A stretch of 64,000 nt of DNA, taken from contig NW_017386020.1 of NCBI RefSeq assembly GCF_000237925.1, positions 434,001-498,000 of the forward strand, read 5' to 3'. A model generated the notes under the pieces. It was not told the DNA's origin and did not search any database. It saw only the letters and a program-made list of their open reading frames with translations. Both the position numbers and the translations under genes were made by a program. The DNA is from Schistosoma mansoni. Lineage: Eukaryota; Platyhelminthes; Trematoda; Strigeidida; Schistosomatidae. Shown here piece by piece: positions 23,741 through 35,049 of the stretch. Within the stretch, counting starts at the first letter, position 1; each line of letters opens with the position of its first letter.

Positions 23741-24298
23741 ATGGGCACAGCGAGACCTGCTGTAGCCTTGGTAGAGAAAAAGCCTGTTTACATCACCTTA
23801 CCATTTAGAGGTGATTCAAATAGCCTTTTACTGAAACAAAGGCTTAAATCAGTCATAAACAAAACGTATTGTGCAGCAAAGGTCATAATCAAAGAAAGAA
23901 CGAGGTTCATGCTTCATTCAAAACCTAGACGACATGAAAACGATTGCGTCACATCCCACTGCGTTTACCAATTTAAATGTGTGTGTGGTCACACATACAT
24001 AGGGAGGAGCAATCGTGATCTGAAAATTAGGGTGGGTGAACATGTACCAAAATGGTTGCAAAAACAAACACAGTCGAATGACCCAATAAGAGTAGAGGAT
24101 AAACATCCATCATCCTCTATTGCTAAACATATAATCGAAACAGGTCATAAGATTGATCTTAACTCAGCTTTTGTTGTGTTGTTTAAAAGTGTAAAAGGGC
24201 GTATACTGAGGTTTATTGAAACCTTAGCCAAGCGAAAATTCAAACCCCCTTTGTGTATTCAAAAACAGTTAGTTCTCTCCTTAAACCTACCCTGGTAA
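23741..24298 (+). CDS. Penelope-like element GIY-YIG endonuclease fragment
   Basis: A 185-codon open frame with no break. Residues 1-60 hold a region resembling the stretch before the nuclease in Penelope-like elements (KPVYITLPFRGD). A Cys/His cluster (CVYQFKCVCG) leads into the GIY-YIG nuclease: HTYIGRSNRDLKIRVGEH near residues 85-103, then SSIAKHIIETGHKID, which supplies the later conserved positions. In Penelope-like elements this nuclease sits C-terminal to the RT and nicks the target. No RT is visible upstream, where simple repeats begin directly, so the copy looks 5'-truncated. The ATG at 23741 is probably internal to the original frame. The open frame suggests a young fragment. Confidence 0.8.
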   Translation: MGTARPAVALVEKKPVYITLPFRGDSNSLLLKQRLKSVINKTYCAAKVIIKERTRFMLHSKPRRHENDCVTSHCVYQFKCVCGHTYIGRSNRDLKIRVGEHVPKWLQKQTQSNDPIRVEDKHPSSSIAKHIIETGHKIDLNSAFVVLFKSVKGRILRFIETLAKRKFKPPLCIQKQLVLSLNLPW

Positions 24299-24960
24299 TA
24301 AATGCTTATTATCCAGAGTGATTAGGTGTCAAGTTGTTTTCACATTATTTTATCATTATTACCCTTGTCTATTTCTTAACCTTATTACCAGTCTAGTTGA
24401 CCTTTTATTTTTATATATAAATGTTCTTAACAAGTATATGTGTGATCAGATTGTTCGAAATGTATTGCGCTAATATATCACATAGTTCTGATAATCTTCG
24501 TCTTCTTATTACATTATCGAAATTTATCAAAGGGACTAATTGCTTTAAATATGTCTTTGTGTTCTATTCTTCAGCTTAATTCGCCACGGTATTTGATTAA
24601 AGATTATTTTAGTGTTATAACAACTTTTTAGGCCGTTCTACACTATGTGTGACTTTCGGCCTGGATTTTTATTCCATAGTGCTATCGGTTTGATATTTTA
24701 CTTCACGCCGTCGATGTAAACCGTACAGAGGGTCGTTTGTCAATCGACTGAACTCTGCTCGCGGTTGCTATCACAGACGGAGCTTACATGTAACATTCAT
24801 TTCATGACGGTTGCTATCGTTTTGTCATTTATCATGCCATTTTGTTGCAAGTGGTATTTGTTATATTTTTTATTCGAAGACAGTCATTACGGTTTGTAGT
24901 GTCAATATTTTTTGGTATATGATTATTAACTTTGTGAAACGTTATATCATGCATAAGTTC
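24299..24960 (+). other. Probable 3' non-coding part of the Penelope fragment
   Basis: The stretch directly after the stop has no ORF and is less AT-rich at 24635-24860 than its surroundings. It is plausibly the element's 3' region. I found no clear hammerhead in it, although Penelope-like elements often carry one in their terminal repeats. The right boundary is not seen. Confidence 0.4.
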
Positions 24961-25273
24961 TTTCACTAGGGTCCAGTACAAGTCTGATCAACCAAGATAG
25001 ACAGGGTACAGAGAAATAGGTTGAGAAGAAATCCAAGTGTTATATTCAATAAAAACCCCTTTATCTAACCTCTTATTTTTAACATTGAGTCAAAAATATA
25101 CTGAAATTGAACACAAATTTTGAATCTCTTACATTATATAATATATATTACTCATTTAAATAGTCACTAGTAGTAGGATAGAAAATCTAATGAGATAGAG
25201 TGAAGGTAACTCTGTTTCATAGAAAAAATGGGGTGGGGAAAGTTAATTTTCGAATAATCATTAGTTTTAATGG

Positions 25274-25310
25274 TAATAATAATAATTATTATTATTACTA
25301 TTATTATTAT
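25274..25310. repeat. AAT/ATT triplet microsatellite
   Basis: (AAT)n passes into (ATT)n, giving an inverted simple repeat. Frames on both strands here are low-complexity Asn/Tyr or Ile runs and are not genes. Confidence 0.9.
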
Positions 25311-25794
25311 GCAAATAAACACTGGAACATGGTCAATTTTAACATTGATTTTTATTGGAAACAAAAAATAAATTTTATCTAAAGAGAAAATAAAAAAAAG
25401 TTTTATTTTGTTTTCAAAATGAACAACAACCAAACCAGTGAGTTACAATGATCAGGTATCCAATGTCAATTAAGTCATGTCTCAATAATAAAATCTGTTT
25501 CCATGAAATTTTCCCCCCTTTTTTTCTTTTTTGAAAAAAAAACACAAGACTAAATTATTGTAATAAAATAAGTTGTATAATCAGTAAATAAAATGAGATT
25601 AATTTTCGTATCATTGTTTATGTTATTCAAGAAATCCCTTCAAAATCATAAAAGTAGTTGTTTTACATGTTATTTGTTTAATGTGCATAGATGACTTTTT
25701 TAGAATTCGGGTTATCAGTAATCATCCAGATGGTAATTTAGAGATTTTGGCTGATATTTAAAATGTTTAATGTATTTAAAGAATGATAATCAAA

Positions 25795-25860
25795 GATGGA
25801 TAGTGGCTAGCAGTGGAATCCATCAATGGGAAGATTCAAACAAACAATACTAAGTGAGTT
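25795..25860. mobile_element. Family 1 rearranged junction fragment
   Basis: The antisense element tail (GGATAGTGGCTAGCAGTGG, to AATCCA) is fused directly to the sense-orientation 5' leader (AATGGGAAGATTCAAACAAA). The tRNA head and ribozyme core are absent. The join falls inside ribozyme stem I. Confidence 0.6.
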
Positions 25861-25874
25861 TATTTAAAGAAAAC

Positions 25875-26325
25875 TGTTTTAGGGGATTTGTGGTGATGAT
25901 AGTATTTTCAAAGTTGAATTTACGAGTGAATCTAAGCTAGACCATCAATGAAAACATAGAGTCATGTACTCACTAGTAACTAGCTTCAAAATAGATTTCA
26001 TGCTATTCTAGTGAGAAATCATAACCAGTGGAGTCCAATCCGTGTGGAGTGTGAGACAGTTATCCAAATCAGACAATGGATGAATGATTGCGCAAGATCA
26101 TGGATCTATTGAAGTAAGACATTAACACCTCGAGATGCCAGCTCAGTGGTCTATATCTCTAGCGTTCACGCGTGAGACCGAAGGTTCTGGGCTCAAGTCC
26201 CTTTTAGTGCGGGATCGTGTATGCGAACTACTGAGGAGTCCCATACCAGAACGAGACAGCTGTCCAGTGATTTCAGGTTTGCAATGATGGTTTAGCTCAG
26301 GATGATCTGTGAACTCAACCTTGGA
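25875..26325. mobile_element. Family 2 hammerhead element with inverted 3' end on its left
   Basis: 25875-25962 is an antisense family-2 3' end (GGGGATTTGTGG to CTAAGCTAGACCATC). It is followed at ~25965 by a nearly complete sense unit: 5' leader (CACTAGTAACTAGCTTC), tRNA-like head with A-box-like CCAGCTCAGTGG and B-box-like GGGCTCAAGTCCC, ribozyme, and 3' region. The ribozyme (CTGAGGA at 26238-26244) has GAGA in place of GAAA, so it is probably inactive. The left arm and sense unit meet without the usual spacer. Confidence 0.75.
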
Positions 26326-26329
26326 AACC

Positions 26330-27685
26330 TTTTTCTTCGATTTGTGATCTTTATAAAAATCACTTAAAATTTAATCTATATTCCGAGATATTGGACGAGT
26401 TCCATCTAAAATAGTTATACAGTTAAGTCAGAATATACATTGGGGCAAATTTTGTGAACGAATATAAGCAATTTAGACGTCGAAAAATAATATTTACCAT
26501 AGGTTAGATCTGTCACATTTTAGATCAGCACAAACAGATGAGAGACTATAAAGGCAACGAAAGAAGTTAGAATAGTAATAATATCTGTGGTTGTATAAAG
26601 GTCGACATAAGAAAAAGTAAAAATAAAGGGATTGATACTGTGTTCGATGTTGAAGTCAATAAGTAGGTCTACACCACTGTATTTATTTATGGACTAGAGA
26701 TTACGTCTATCTTATGATCTCTGAATAAGATAGTTTAAATAGGTGTTAATTGCTAAGTGCATCAGTCAATGATTTAAAGATTGGTGTCATGATCTTTGTT
26801 TGATCTCCTTCTAAATTTCCTCCAAACTACTCCAATGTTGTCTAGTGAGGCATATCAGAATGGGCAGTTTTTAAGCATGTGCAAAGCATCTTCATAAATA
26901 GTGATTTATAATTTTATTTACTAACTTAATACTTTCATCTGATCTTTACACTCAGAACTTTAGTATAACTCAACTAACGGTTTCACCACACGTTAAAAAA
27001 TGGTTTCCAAATTAATCATCACTGGATTTCAATAATTCACATCCATCTCATTAATTCAGAAATCAATCACTAAACTAACGGAGTTACTAAGATTCTCTTT
27101 ATAGTAAAAACTAGACGATAAGCTCAACTAATTCATTACATATATTGATCAATTCTCAGGTAATATCTCTTTAAAATCATATTAACTAACTTATACTAAG
27201 AAAAGTCAATAATTATGTATTTGTTCATTTTGAACATTTAGACAATAAACTAATATCCATTTATGTATTGAATATTTAAATCTACTAAAGACTACTTACT
27301 AAGGGGGAAGTTATGCAACCATTGTTACCTAGGTAACGGTTATGTAACATTCAAAAGAGTAAAATTGTCTTATTCAGTTTCTGGTGTTACTACACAATGG
27401 AATGTTAGATTAAATAACAGATGACGTTAAGTCATTCAACTGTAACATGATGATATGGTCTAAATTCTGGTTCAAATGAATTCTAATTATATTTCAATAA
27501 CTTACCGACATGTATGAATATGAAAATATATTCATGAACCCTAACGTCCAAAAATAATTAATTGGTCAGCTAATATAATAAAGCTTGCTAATACAAGAAT
27601 AATTGTCAATATTTTAACAATCAATAAATGGTGTATAAAAGCATATCATTACTGTTAGTCGGTTATAGGAAGTTGGCAAAAATTA
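26330..27685. other. Gene-free AT-rich stretch
   Basis: I see nothing that can be named as a gene or repeat here. Confidence 0.5.
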
Positions 27686-27689
27686 CAGC

Positions 27690-28030
27690 TTGACTTAAGT
27701 TTCAGGCTCTAATTTTAAACCAGTTGTGTTTATGATCTATAGGATGCTGAGGGAGTGAATGGCATATAAACCTAATCTTGGTCGCCGACTAACATCGGAT
27801 CGCATCACCTGACGTTGGATTAGACCTCCAGACCAAAGGCCCTTGAAGGGGCCTCCTAAGAAAACTACCTGCTTCGGTCTCGGCATCCAGGTAGTGCACT
27901 AGCACATGCACAAATCAAATGACCAGAACTAAAAAAATACCCGCGCTTCAACTCACACTCTCTGGTGTCGGTGTCCCATTACGCTCCAGAGCCTAGGCAG
28001 CATTAATCGATTGAATTCCTATTAACTGTC
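27690..28030 (+). mobile_element. Fragment related to the ~540-bp short retroelement
   Basis: CTAAGAAAACTACCTGCTTCGG and TAGACCTCCAGACCAAAGGC match the middle of the element at 30390-30924 with divergence. The sequence then departs from that element and is less AT-rich up to ~28500. It may be the 5' part of the decayed LINE that follows, which would make the short element a derivative of that LINE; this is inference. Confidence 0.5.
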
Positions 28031-28839
28031 AATTACGTGCCATTAGATTAGAAAGTTCAGCCAAAGTTAGAATAAATCAGTGTGAGAAACGATGTTTTTT
28101 CGTTAAATCTGCCCATTCCCCGAAAGACTGCAGTCCGATTGCAAGCAAGCGTCACTTCCACCACCAGTTAAATGGTCTTTTCAGGAATGTGTGTTTGACA
28201 ACTATTGTAGTGCTGGCCAAAGATTCTAATGCACAGGTTTAAGAGGTGGAAGTAAAGCCTGAGTGACTAGTGAGAGCTCGTTGGCCACAAGTCATATAAC
28301 ACTAACCGTCCCTTGCAGCTCTGTACATATCTATACTTGTTCCTGTCTAGCACTGACTTTTGGCACAGACTTCGGAAATGTACTATCTGGCAACATCCTC
28401 TGCAATTCAAGTCTGAGCGCAGATTAATCACACCGCCATCGGATACTGCTAGTGTGGTCGTGTACAAGACTGAAACTCATTTTGGAGCAATTGTCTAGAC
28501 TCTGATCTTCCCCTCTCTCGTGCTAATCTTATCTTACTTTTCAGTAGCCAATTAATTCATCATCCTTACCTGATTGATGTAAACAATCTGGATAAAACTT
28601 AGATTATAACCGAACATTAGAGCCGAGTTATGTTCACGGTTAGCTATCAAGCTACTGAAAAGTATAGATGAGGACTGACTACATTTACATGATGTTGTGA
28701 AAATGGCAAGTGAAGTTGCATGCAGATTCGTGAAACGTCCCACATATAAACATTGAATTTCATTACTCTCCTTACATTTTCTTGAACCAAGTCAATCTAC
28801 TCTTATCAATAGCGAGTTTGATGATAAACGTAGATTTTT

Positions 28840-29960
28840 ACGAAATGAAATTGTACAGAGTTTTTGTATCAGGACTGAGAACCCTGGTGATTAGAGCGTG
28901 CTGATGAGTTAGGAAGAGCATCTGCATCTGATAACTGATAGACTCCGTCCGACTCATCCGAAACACTTGAGGCACGAAGTCTAGTGTGAATGAAATTATT
29001 CATGAAGCTGATGGGACACTGACCAATAACACCTTCCATAATGAGTGACAGCTATGAAGTGGTAAGTCTACCTGCAGTTGCGTCTAAACTATTAACTTCC
29101 GTGAAAACATTCAAACTCCATTCTCCACTGTTCCATTCGAGCAATGGGGTTAGACAGGGTTGCCCGATCCCTCGATCCCTCTTCAAATATACCATCGTTG
29201 ATATTCTGGAAACAGTTCTGATGGAAGTAGTTAGTGGTGGTGTGCATCACTTACGTGTAGAAAGACTTTGATTTTGAGTATGTGGATGAAGTTTTCCTAC
29301 TGTGCGGCGATTCTCGAGCAATGCAATGCGCACTTGATCAGTTGATGATCAGTGTCTGTGGATGTAGCGTGTGCTTGCACATTTCCAGTGCACACTACGT
29401 TCACAGGAATGGAAGAGGTCTGTGCCTAAAATCTCCCTTGTTGGTGATCAGTCAGAAGTGGTTGAGTAGTTCGTGTATTTTTGTAGGCGTAAGTGGTGGT
29501 GGTGGCGTCAGTGATGCGATTAATCTACGCATAGTGAAAGCCAGAATAGCTTATGTTGGTCTGGAACACAATGACTTGTATAAGCCCGAGGCAGTTTTGG
29601 TGCCTTCGTGAGGTCCGTCTTTCTGCATGAGTTCCGGTGAACAGGGCATCTATGAGATCAGTTTTGTTGTGTGTTGGTGAAATCTGATCTCTCTGAGCTG
29701 AGGATGTGAGTCAACTCTGTATTCGATCATTGTTGTATCCGAACCACTGTTGACATTGAGTGATGATGTCATGTCAGTAATGCAGAGATCCGACAGTCTT
29801 TGTTCTGAGAGAGTGAAGATAATGCAATCCATGTCACCATTTTGAAACAACGAATTCTGTGACTTGGATAAGTGCTGCGAACGTCATCTCACTGAATATT
29901 ATATCATGAACTATTTAAGTAGATTGGGACTGGTTAGGAAATTGGTGAGGTAGTCGGTGT
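28840..29960 (+). pseudogene. Heavily decayed LINE reverse transcriptase
   Basis: Two short plus frames are pieces of one RT. 29041-29271 contains motif B as SNGVRQGCPIPRSLFKY. 29282-29611 begins at motif C, with YVDE in place of YADD when read from 29279, and continues with GVSDAINLRIVKARIAY, the counterpart of the DEI-ARI-KAR segment of LINE A. Further downstream SVFDHCCIRTTVDIE can be read in another frame. Several frameshifts and stops and the loss of a catalytic Asp make it dead. It is closer to LINE A than to LINE B. Confidence 0.75.
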
Positions 29961-30376
29961 ATGACATGTCGTCATGATATGGGAGAAAGATGTACAGCAC
30001 TGGTATCTATCTATCCTTCACAACTCCATTGCTTTGATCTTAAAGATAGTACAACTTAATGTTTTGAGGTGTTCTCGGAAGTTTTTCGGACTAGCAGGCA
30101 GTGGAGATCGTGTTGTAACTTTCTTCTATGTTTTTCATATTAGTGAGAAGAACCTATTTAACTGAAAGGATCCTTTCTATTCGTATGTTTCTTCACTGAA
30201 CTGGTACTCCTAGTATTCTTTTTTACTTTCATTCACTTTGTGTATTAATCTATTGCTTTTTTAATATACTCAGCTTTCTTCATCTCTTTCCTTATAATCG
30301 CATTTTCTTATTGTATGAAATAAACATTTTTAGAGCTACTTTGTACTAACATTTGTGTTTAATCTAATAAACAAGT

Positions 30377-30389
30377 ACATTTTTGATGT
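30377..30389. repeat. Left target-site duplication
   Basis: ACATTTTTGATGT, repeated exactly at 30925-30937. Confidence 0.85.
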
Positions 30390-30924
30390 ACTTGATGGCC
30401 CCCAAATGCTATGGTACGGCCGAGAGTGGGGAGAGTCAGCTCTCCCTCTCGAAATGCTCTTACATGGCCACGCGAATATATAGCCTCTGCTAGGGAAGTC
30501 CTACTCACTGCCTTCTTGTGGCATTACTGTTGTTTACGAAATTGAGAGGACGAAAAGCGAATGTCCGACGCTTTAACCGGGTTGGTGGACACGGAAATTT
30601 CACCTAGGGGAGTTGGAAAACCTCATTCCAAACCAATGGTGAACATGGACTCCAGTATCCTGAAGGAACAAATGGCGTATGAATCAATCGTTGGTCACCG
30701 GCTACCATGGAACTGCATCTCTCTAAGATGTTCCACTGCCTTGTCGACTAGACCTTCAGGTCAAAGGCTCGGGGTGTGGCCCCCTAAGAAAACCACCTGC
30801 TTCGGTCTGGGCACCCGGGCAGTATCACAGCCCTCACACAAATCAAACGAGATTTGTGAGGCGCATATTTATCTGGTACTTCCTTGTACCAATATTTATG
30901 TGTTTAAATAAATAAAATAAATAA
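30390..30924 (+). mobile_element. ~540-bp short retroelement (family B), complete copy
   Basis: 535 bp between exact 13-bp target duplications. It begins near GATGGCCCCCAAATGC and ends in an A-rich AAATAAATAAAATAAATAA tail. It matches the minus-strand copy at 45624-46167 end to end, which shows the unit is a defined element. It has no RT and no conserved frame: the 116-codon frame at 30561 is not kept in the other copy. It is therefore a non-autonomous element, SINE-like or an internally deleted LINE, moved in trans by a LINE. Confidence 0.8.
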
Positions 30925-30937
30925 ACATTTTTGATGT
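30925..30937. repeat. Right target-site duplication
   Basis: ACATTTTTGATGT, identical to 30377-30389. Confidence 0.85.
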
Positions 30938-32266
30938 GTATCATACTAGGACAGAATAACTTCCAAATCCTTGTGTTTTTTTAATGGTTATCTAACCAAG
31001 GTTAGTCTATGATGTATAGTTAAAAAAGTGTATTAATCTCCCCACAACCTTCCAAATGCAGTAAACTATGAATTGATTATTGTTGTTACTGAATAGTAGA
31101 TGCTGTTTTTTTTGTTTATCCACAAAAAAATAGTATAAACTTTATATGTTTAACTCATCGTTTATGCCACAAATTAGGGGGAGATATAAAATCGCTTCAA
31201 AATTGAACCACACCTTAATTAGAAAAGAATTACTACATTACTATGATGATATTTTAAAACGGAATAATTAAAATAATCCATGTTTCTATGTATCAATGTT
31301 ATGGTGAAAAAAAATATTTTCAAATATTTGAGTTTCCGAAAAACAAACAAACAAACATACAAACAACCAAAGAAATAGACAAACAAATAGACAAACATAC
31401 AAATAAATAAGATAGTTAATCATAGAAAATTAACTAAAACATGATTTTCATAAACTGAAACATGATTCTATAATGAATTATATTATTGCTTATAATCAAT
31501 TTTACAGTCAGTTAGTTAGCTATTCAAGTTATCTTACTTAAATAAGTATATACTACTTAAATATATACCACTTGTTCTATGACCTATAAGCGATTATTCT
31601 ATATATTAAGTATGATAGTAATATTAATAATAGATTTATAAATAATAATAAAAAAATATTTATCTGTTTAGTCAACTAAATCTAATACAATCGGTTACAT
31701 GCAAATTATGAAATAATAAATAGACATTTTATACGCCCACGCAGAATTTATTTTGAGCGTATACATGATCGCACAGTAACTAATTTTAAAATATTTTACT
31801 GCATGTATGTCTTTATATATATATATATACATACAAACAAACAAACACAAGGATAGATACACACTTGCCAGCATATATATATATATCTAAACCTACCCAT
31901 AGGGTAACTATGCACATACAACATTTTAAACTATGATTGTAAAATAAATATTTCGGTAATTTGTAAATAATCTATTCCCCATGCGTATTTTTTTTAGTAT
32001 TTCTAAATGTATATAAAAACTTTTTATCATGTTAATTAAACAAACAAACAAACCAACAAATAATATGTATGCATGTATATACATATTGCTGACTTGAAAA
32101 GAATAAAATGTAAATTATGTGTTTCCAATATATATATATATGTTATCTATACCATTACTATTATTATTGTATTGTAGGCAGTTTTATGAATTATAAATTA
32201 TTTCTTTCTACCTAAATAGGTAGATGGCAATTAAAGTACAATTGGAATAAATAAATACAATATCAT
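30938..32266. other. Gene-free AT-rich stretch
   Basis: Low-complexity AT-rich DNA with CAAA-type runs (31345-31400, 31835-31850, 32038-32060) and TATA runs near 31815 and 31873. No gene seen. Confidence 0.6.
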
Positions 32267-32607
32267 GGTAAGCAGAGATGAATAGTGGCTAGCAGTGGAA
32301 TCCAGGACGCGCGTTTCGTCCTATTTGGGACTCGTCAGCTGGATGTACCTGCATCTCAGAGTTGATGTTCACTCTGGGACACGAACCCAGTACCTTTCGC
32401 TTCAAACTCCATCTCGTTATCCACTCGGACACTGAGTCCTGATAACCACTTGCTTGTGCAATGGGGTGAAGTTTAAATTCATTCAGTATTGTTTGTTTGA
32501 ATCTTCCCATCGATTTGTTAGGACTGCAACTGGTCAGTCTCTAATTGGCATATGTGCATACTGTGCGTATTGCCTCGAAATAGCCTTAATTCACAAGCAT
32601 GGTAAGC
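32267..32607 (-). mobile_element. Family 1 (Sm-alpha-like) hammerhead SINE, long form
   Basis: On the minus strand the order is: ~110-bp leader (from CATGCTTGTGAATTAAGGC), GGGAAGATTCAAACAAACAA, CTTCACCCCATTGCACAAGC, A box (here TGTCCGAGTGG), B box with one change (GGTTCGTGTCC), ribozyme and the tail CCACTGCTAGCCACTATTC. The leader recurs at 51820-51925, so it belongs to the family. This is the longest family-1 copy in the window. Confidence 0.85.
32300..32344 (-). ncRNA. Hammerhead ribozyme, family 1
   Basis: On the minus strand: stem I ATCCAG/CTGGAT, core CTGACGA (plus 32332-32338), stem II GTCC/GGAC, GAAA, stem III ACGCGCGT and GTC. Same as the two plus-strand copies; all core bases present. 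Confidence 0.9.
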
Positions 32608-34332
32608 AGTTAAACTCACTAGACGAGAACATTATGTAGTCAGTTCTATCGAAATTAATAGCCTAAACACACCTTATTTTTTAAAGTCAAAGAACAATTA
32701 GATACTCTATTGTAAATAGATACATACTTTTTTGACAAATATTCATCGTTAAGCATGATGTTAAAAATAGTTCTTTTAAAAATTCCCCTATGGAATATCA
32801 TCTAACCCATAATTTAACTTTGATATTTTATTGATTACAATGAAAACCATCGGAATTCGTATCAATAAACATTTAATTAGTTATAATCATCGTAGAACTT
32901 AGCACAAATGTGTATTAGTTCAAGTCACCGTAGAACATAAACAAGATGAAATTGATAAGATAAGCAGCAAAGGAATTGAAATAATACAGTAGCGATGATT
33001 ATAAGAATGAAAAAACATTGAGAATATGGTTCGAACAGAAAATAAGATATGTGAAGGATTATTGTGACTGAAGATCTATAAAAAGATGAAGAGTGACTAC
33101 ATCTATGATATTCAAACAAGTCCTGGGACATGTTTCTAACTCGTAATTACTATAGTTGTAAGGATCTCAACTAGATAGTTTATATAGCTCAAACGAACTT
33201 TCAGTGGTTTTATGGACAGTTACCTGTCTTAGTTTAGTCGCCCCTAGTTTTTTTCAATCTATTCTGGTGGCAATCAGTATCGTACATATAATTTAACTTT
33301 CCACCATTGTCTAGTACTATAAGTCTTACTGCAGTTTTACTTAGTCATCTATTATCATAATTACATAATCACTGTTTAGACAAATGCAAGAATAACAATA
33401 ACTGAAAGATATAAAGTACATTCGTGTTGCGTTTTGTTGTTTACTTCATTTAATTAATTTAAACAACAAACATAAAATCTTTTACCATGGATAAGTTATC
33501 ATTAAACAATAATAAAAATTATTTAAAATCTAAAGGGAAATTGTAATTTAACTTATGAGCTTGTATGTAATTAAAACATGCTTTTAATCAAATACATTAT
33601 TCATTCATTCAGTAGTTCGGTAGTCACCTATAGAATTCAAACACGTCTATAATGAAACAGTAGTCAACAATCCCATCAGATAGTGGTCATACTACACCAC
33701 TAATCGACGGATGTTGGAAATGTTTACCGGTGAACACTATTCCAGTGATTCCAACAGCTAAGTGTTCGATTCGAGACTGGAAGATTCTAGGTTCCATATC
33801 TAGCAAAACAAAGGATAAAAACTACTGAAGAATCCCGTCCTAGAACAAAACAACTACCCAATGCTCCTAAATGATATCAATTCGTTCATGAATACCATCT
33901 GTGAATTAAATTTTTTTAAAAAAAAAACTAGATTAAGCTATTTTCAAAATTTTATCTGAATATACCAATGGATTTTATTTTTAGAAAATGTAAAATGAAA
34001 TAAGAAAACTATTTTTTACAAAAATGTAAAGACCAGTCTGTAAAGAAAGAAAGAAAAAGGAAAATTCCATTTCAGTTTTGTTTCAAAGTAATTCTTACTA
34101 TTGGTTACATATTATAAAAAGTTAATGTTATTATGTAAGGATAATTATTAAGTATAAGAAGAAGAAGAAGAAGTGGGTTTTTCCAAAGTTTGTTAACAAT
34201 AGTAACAAAAAGGTTTATTTTTTAAATTCTATTCATGTTACAGTATAACTTTGACTAGAAAGCTATGAAGTAGTTGTGTTGTCCTCATTTTAAAACTTTT
34301 TAACAATATACAAACATGATTTAGTGTACAGT
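32608..34332. other. Gene-free stretch with a possible decayed element
   Basis: AT-rich. A decayed tRNA/hammerhead relic is likely at 33765-33890 (CTACTGAAGAATCCCGTCC then AGAACAAAACAACTACC). An AAG triplet run lies at 34158-34174. No gene seen. Confidence 0.5.
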
Positions 34333-34346
34333 AGATTACAATTCCT
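34333..34346. repeat. Left target-site duplication
   Basis: AGATTACAATTCCT, repeated exactly at 34684-34697. Confidence 0.9.
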
Positions 34347-34683
34347 GGTCGGATACTATCAGCAACAGCGTTTTATGGGAGAGGACAAACCAGATTCCAG
34401 CTAAAGAGGAAATTAGGAAAAGACGTTGGAAGTGGATAGGACATACATTAAGGAAATCACCAAACTGCATCACAAGGCAATCCCTAACTTGGAATCCTGA
34501 AGGGAAGCGGAAAAGAGGAAGGCCAAAGAACACATTACGCTGGGAAATAGAATCAGATACGAAAAGGATGAATGTTAACTGGAAAGAACTGGAAGGGATT
34601 GCCCAGGACAGAGTTGGATGGAGAATGCTGGTGAGCGGCCTACGCTCCTCCACGATGGGTAACAGGCGTAAGTAAAGTAAGTA
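34347..34683 (+). mobile_element. 5'-truncated RTE LINE (LINE B family)
   Basis: 337 bp matching the last part of LINE B, from the segment before the thumb (DTISN...NQIPA.EEIRK) to the GNRRK-stop and (GTAA)n tail, flanked by exact 14-bp duplications. The conceptual peptide differs from LINE B at many sites, so it is a different subfamily or an older copy. The tail has an extra A (GTAAAGTAAGTAA). The antisense 105-codon frame is a shadow. Confidence 0.9.
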
Positions 34684-34697
34684 AGATTACAATTCCT
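34684..34697. repeat. Right target-site duplication
   Basis: AGATTACAATTCCT, identical to 34333-34346. Confidence 0.9.
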
Positions 34698-35049
34698 TTT
34701 GAGTATCAAACTGGACGATTCCAGAAACCTACCACATCCTAATAAATAATAATAATAACAATAATAATGTGTTTATTAGTCACTTAGATGCATAAGGAGA
34801 TCCCTGTAGCTTGTAGAATTCAACTTTATTAGAAGTGAGACATTAGCTTATGGATATTGACGTCAACTAATTTATAATACAGTGTATTTCAATGGTGTTG
34901 ACTTTTAACATCTAACATTGCTGAATTTTGTCGGTCGAAAATTTCAGCTAGAACTACGTGAACTTATTTTGAGGCAAACTACTAATGAGCACATAGGGAA
35001 AATTGAATTCACGATTTTCTTATAAATAAATACAATACAAAAGTAGAAC

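Noticed and set aside
30561-30911. 116-codon frame
   Set aside because: It lies inside the ~540-bp retroelement and is not kept in the second full copy (45624-46167).
34336-34653. Minus-strand 105-codon frame
   Set aside because: Antisense of a truncated LINE B fragment with its own target duplication.
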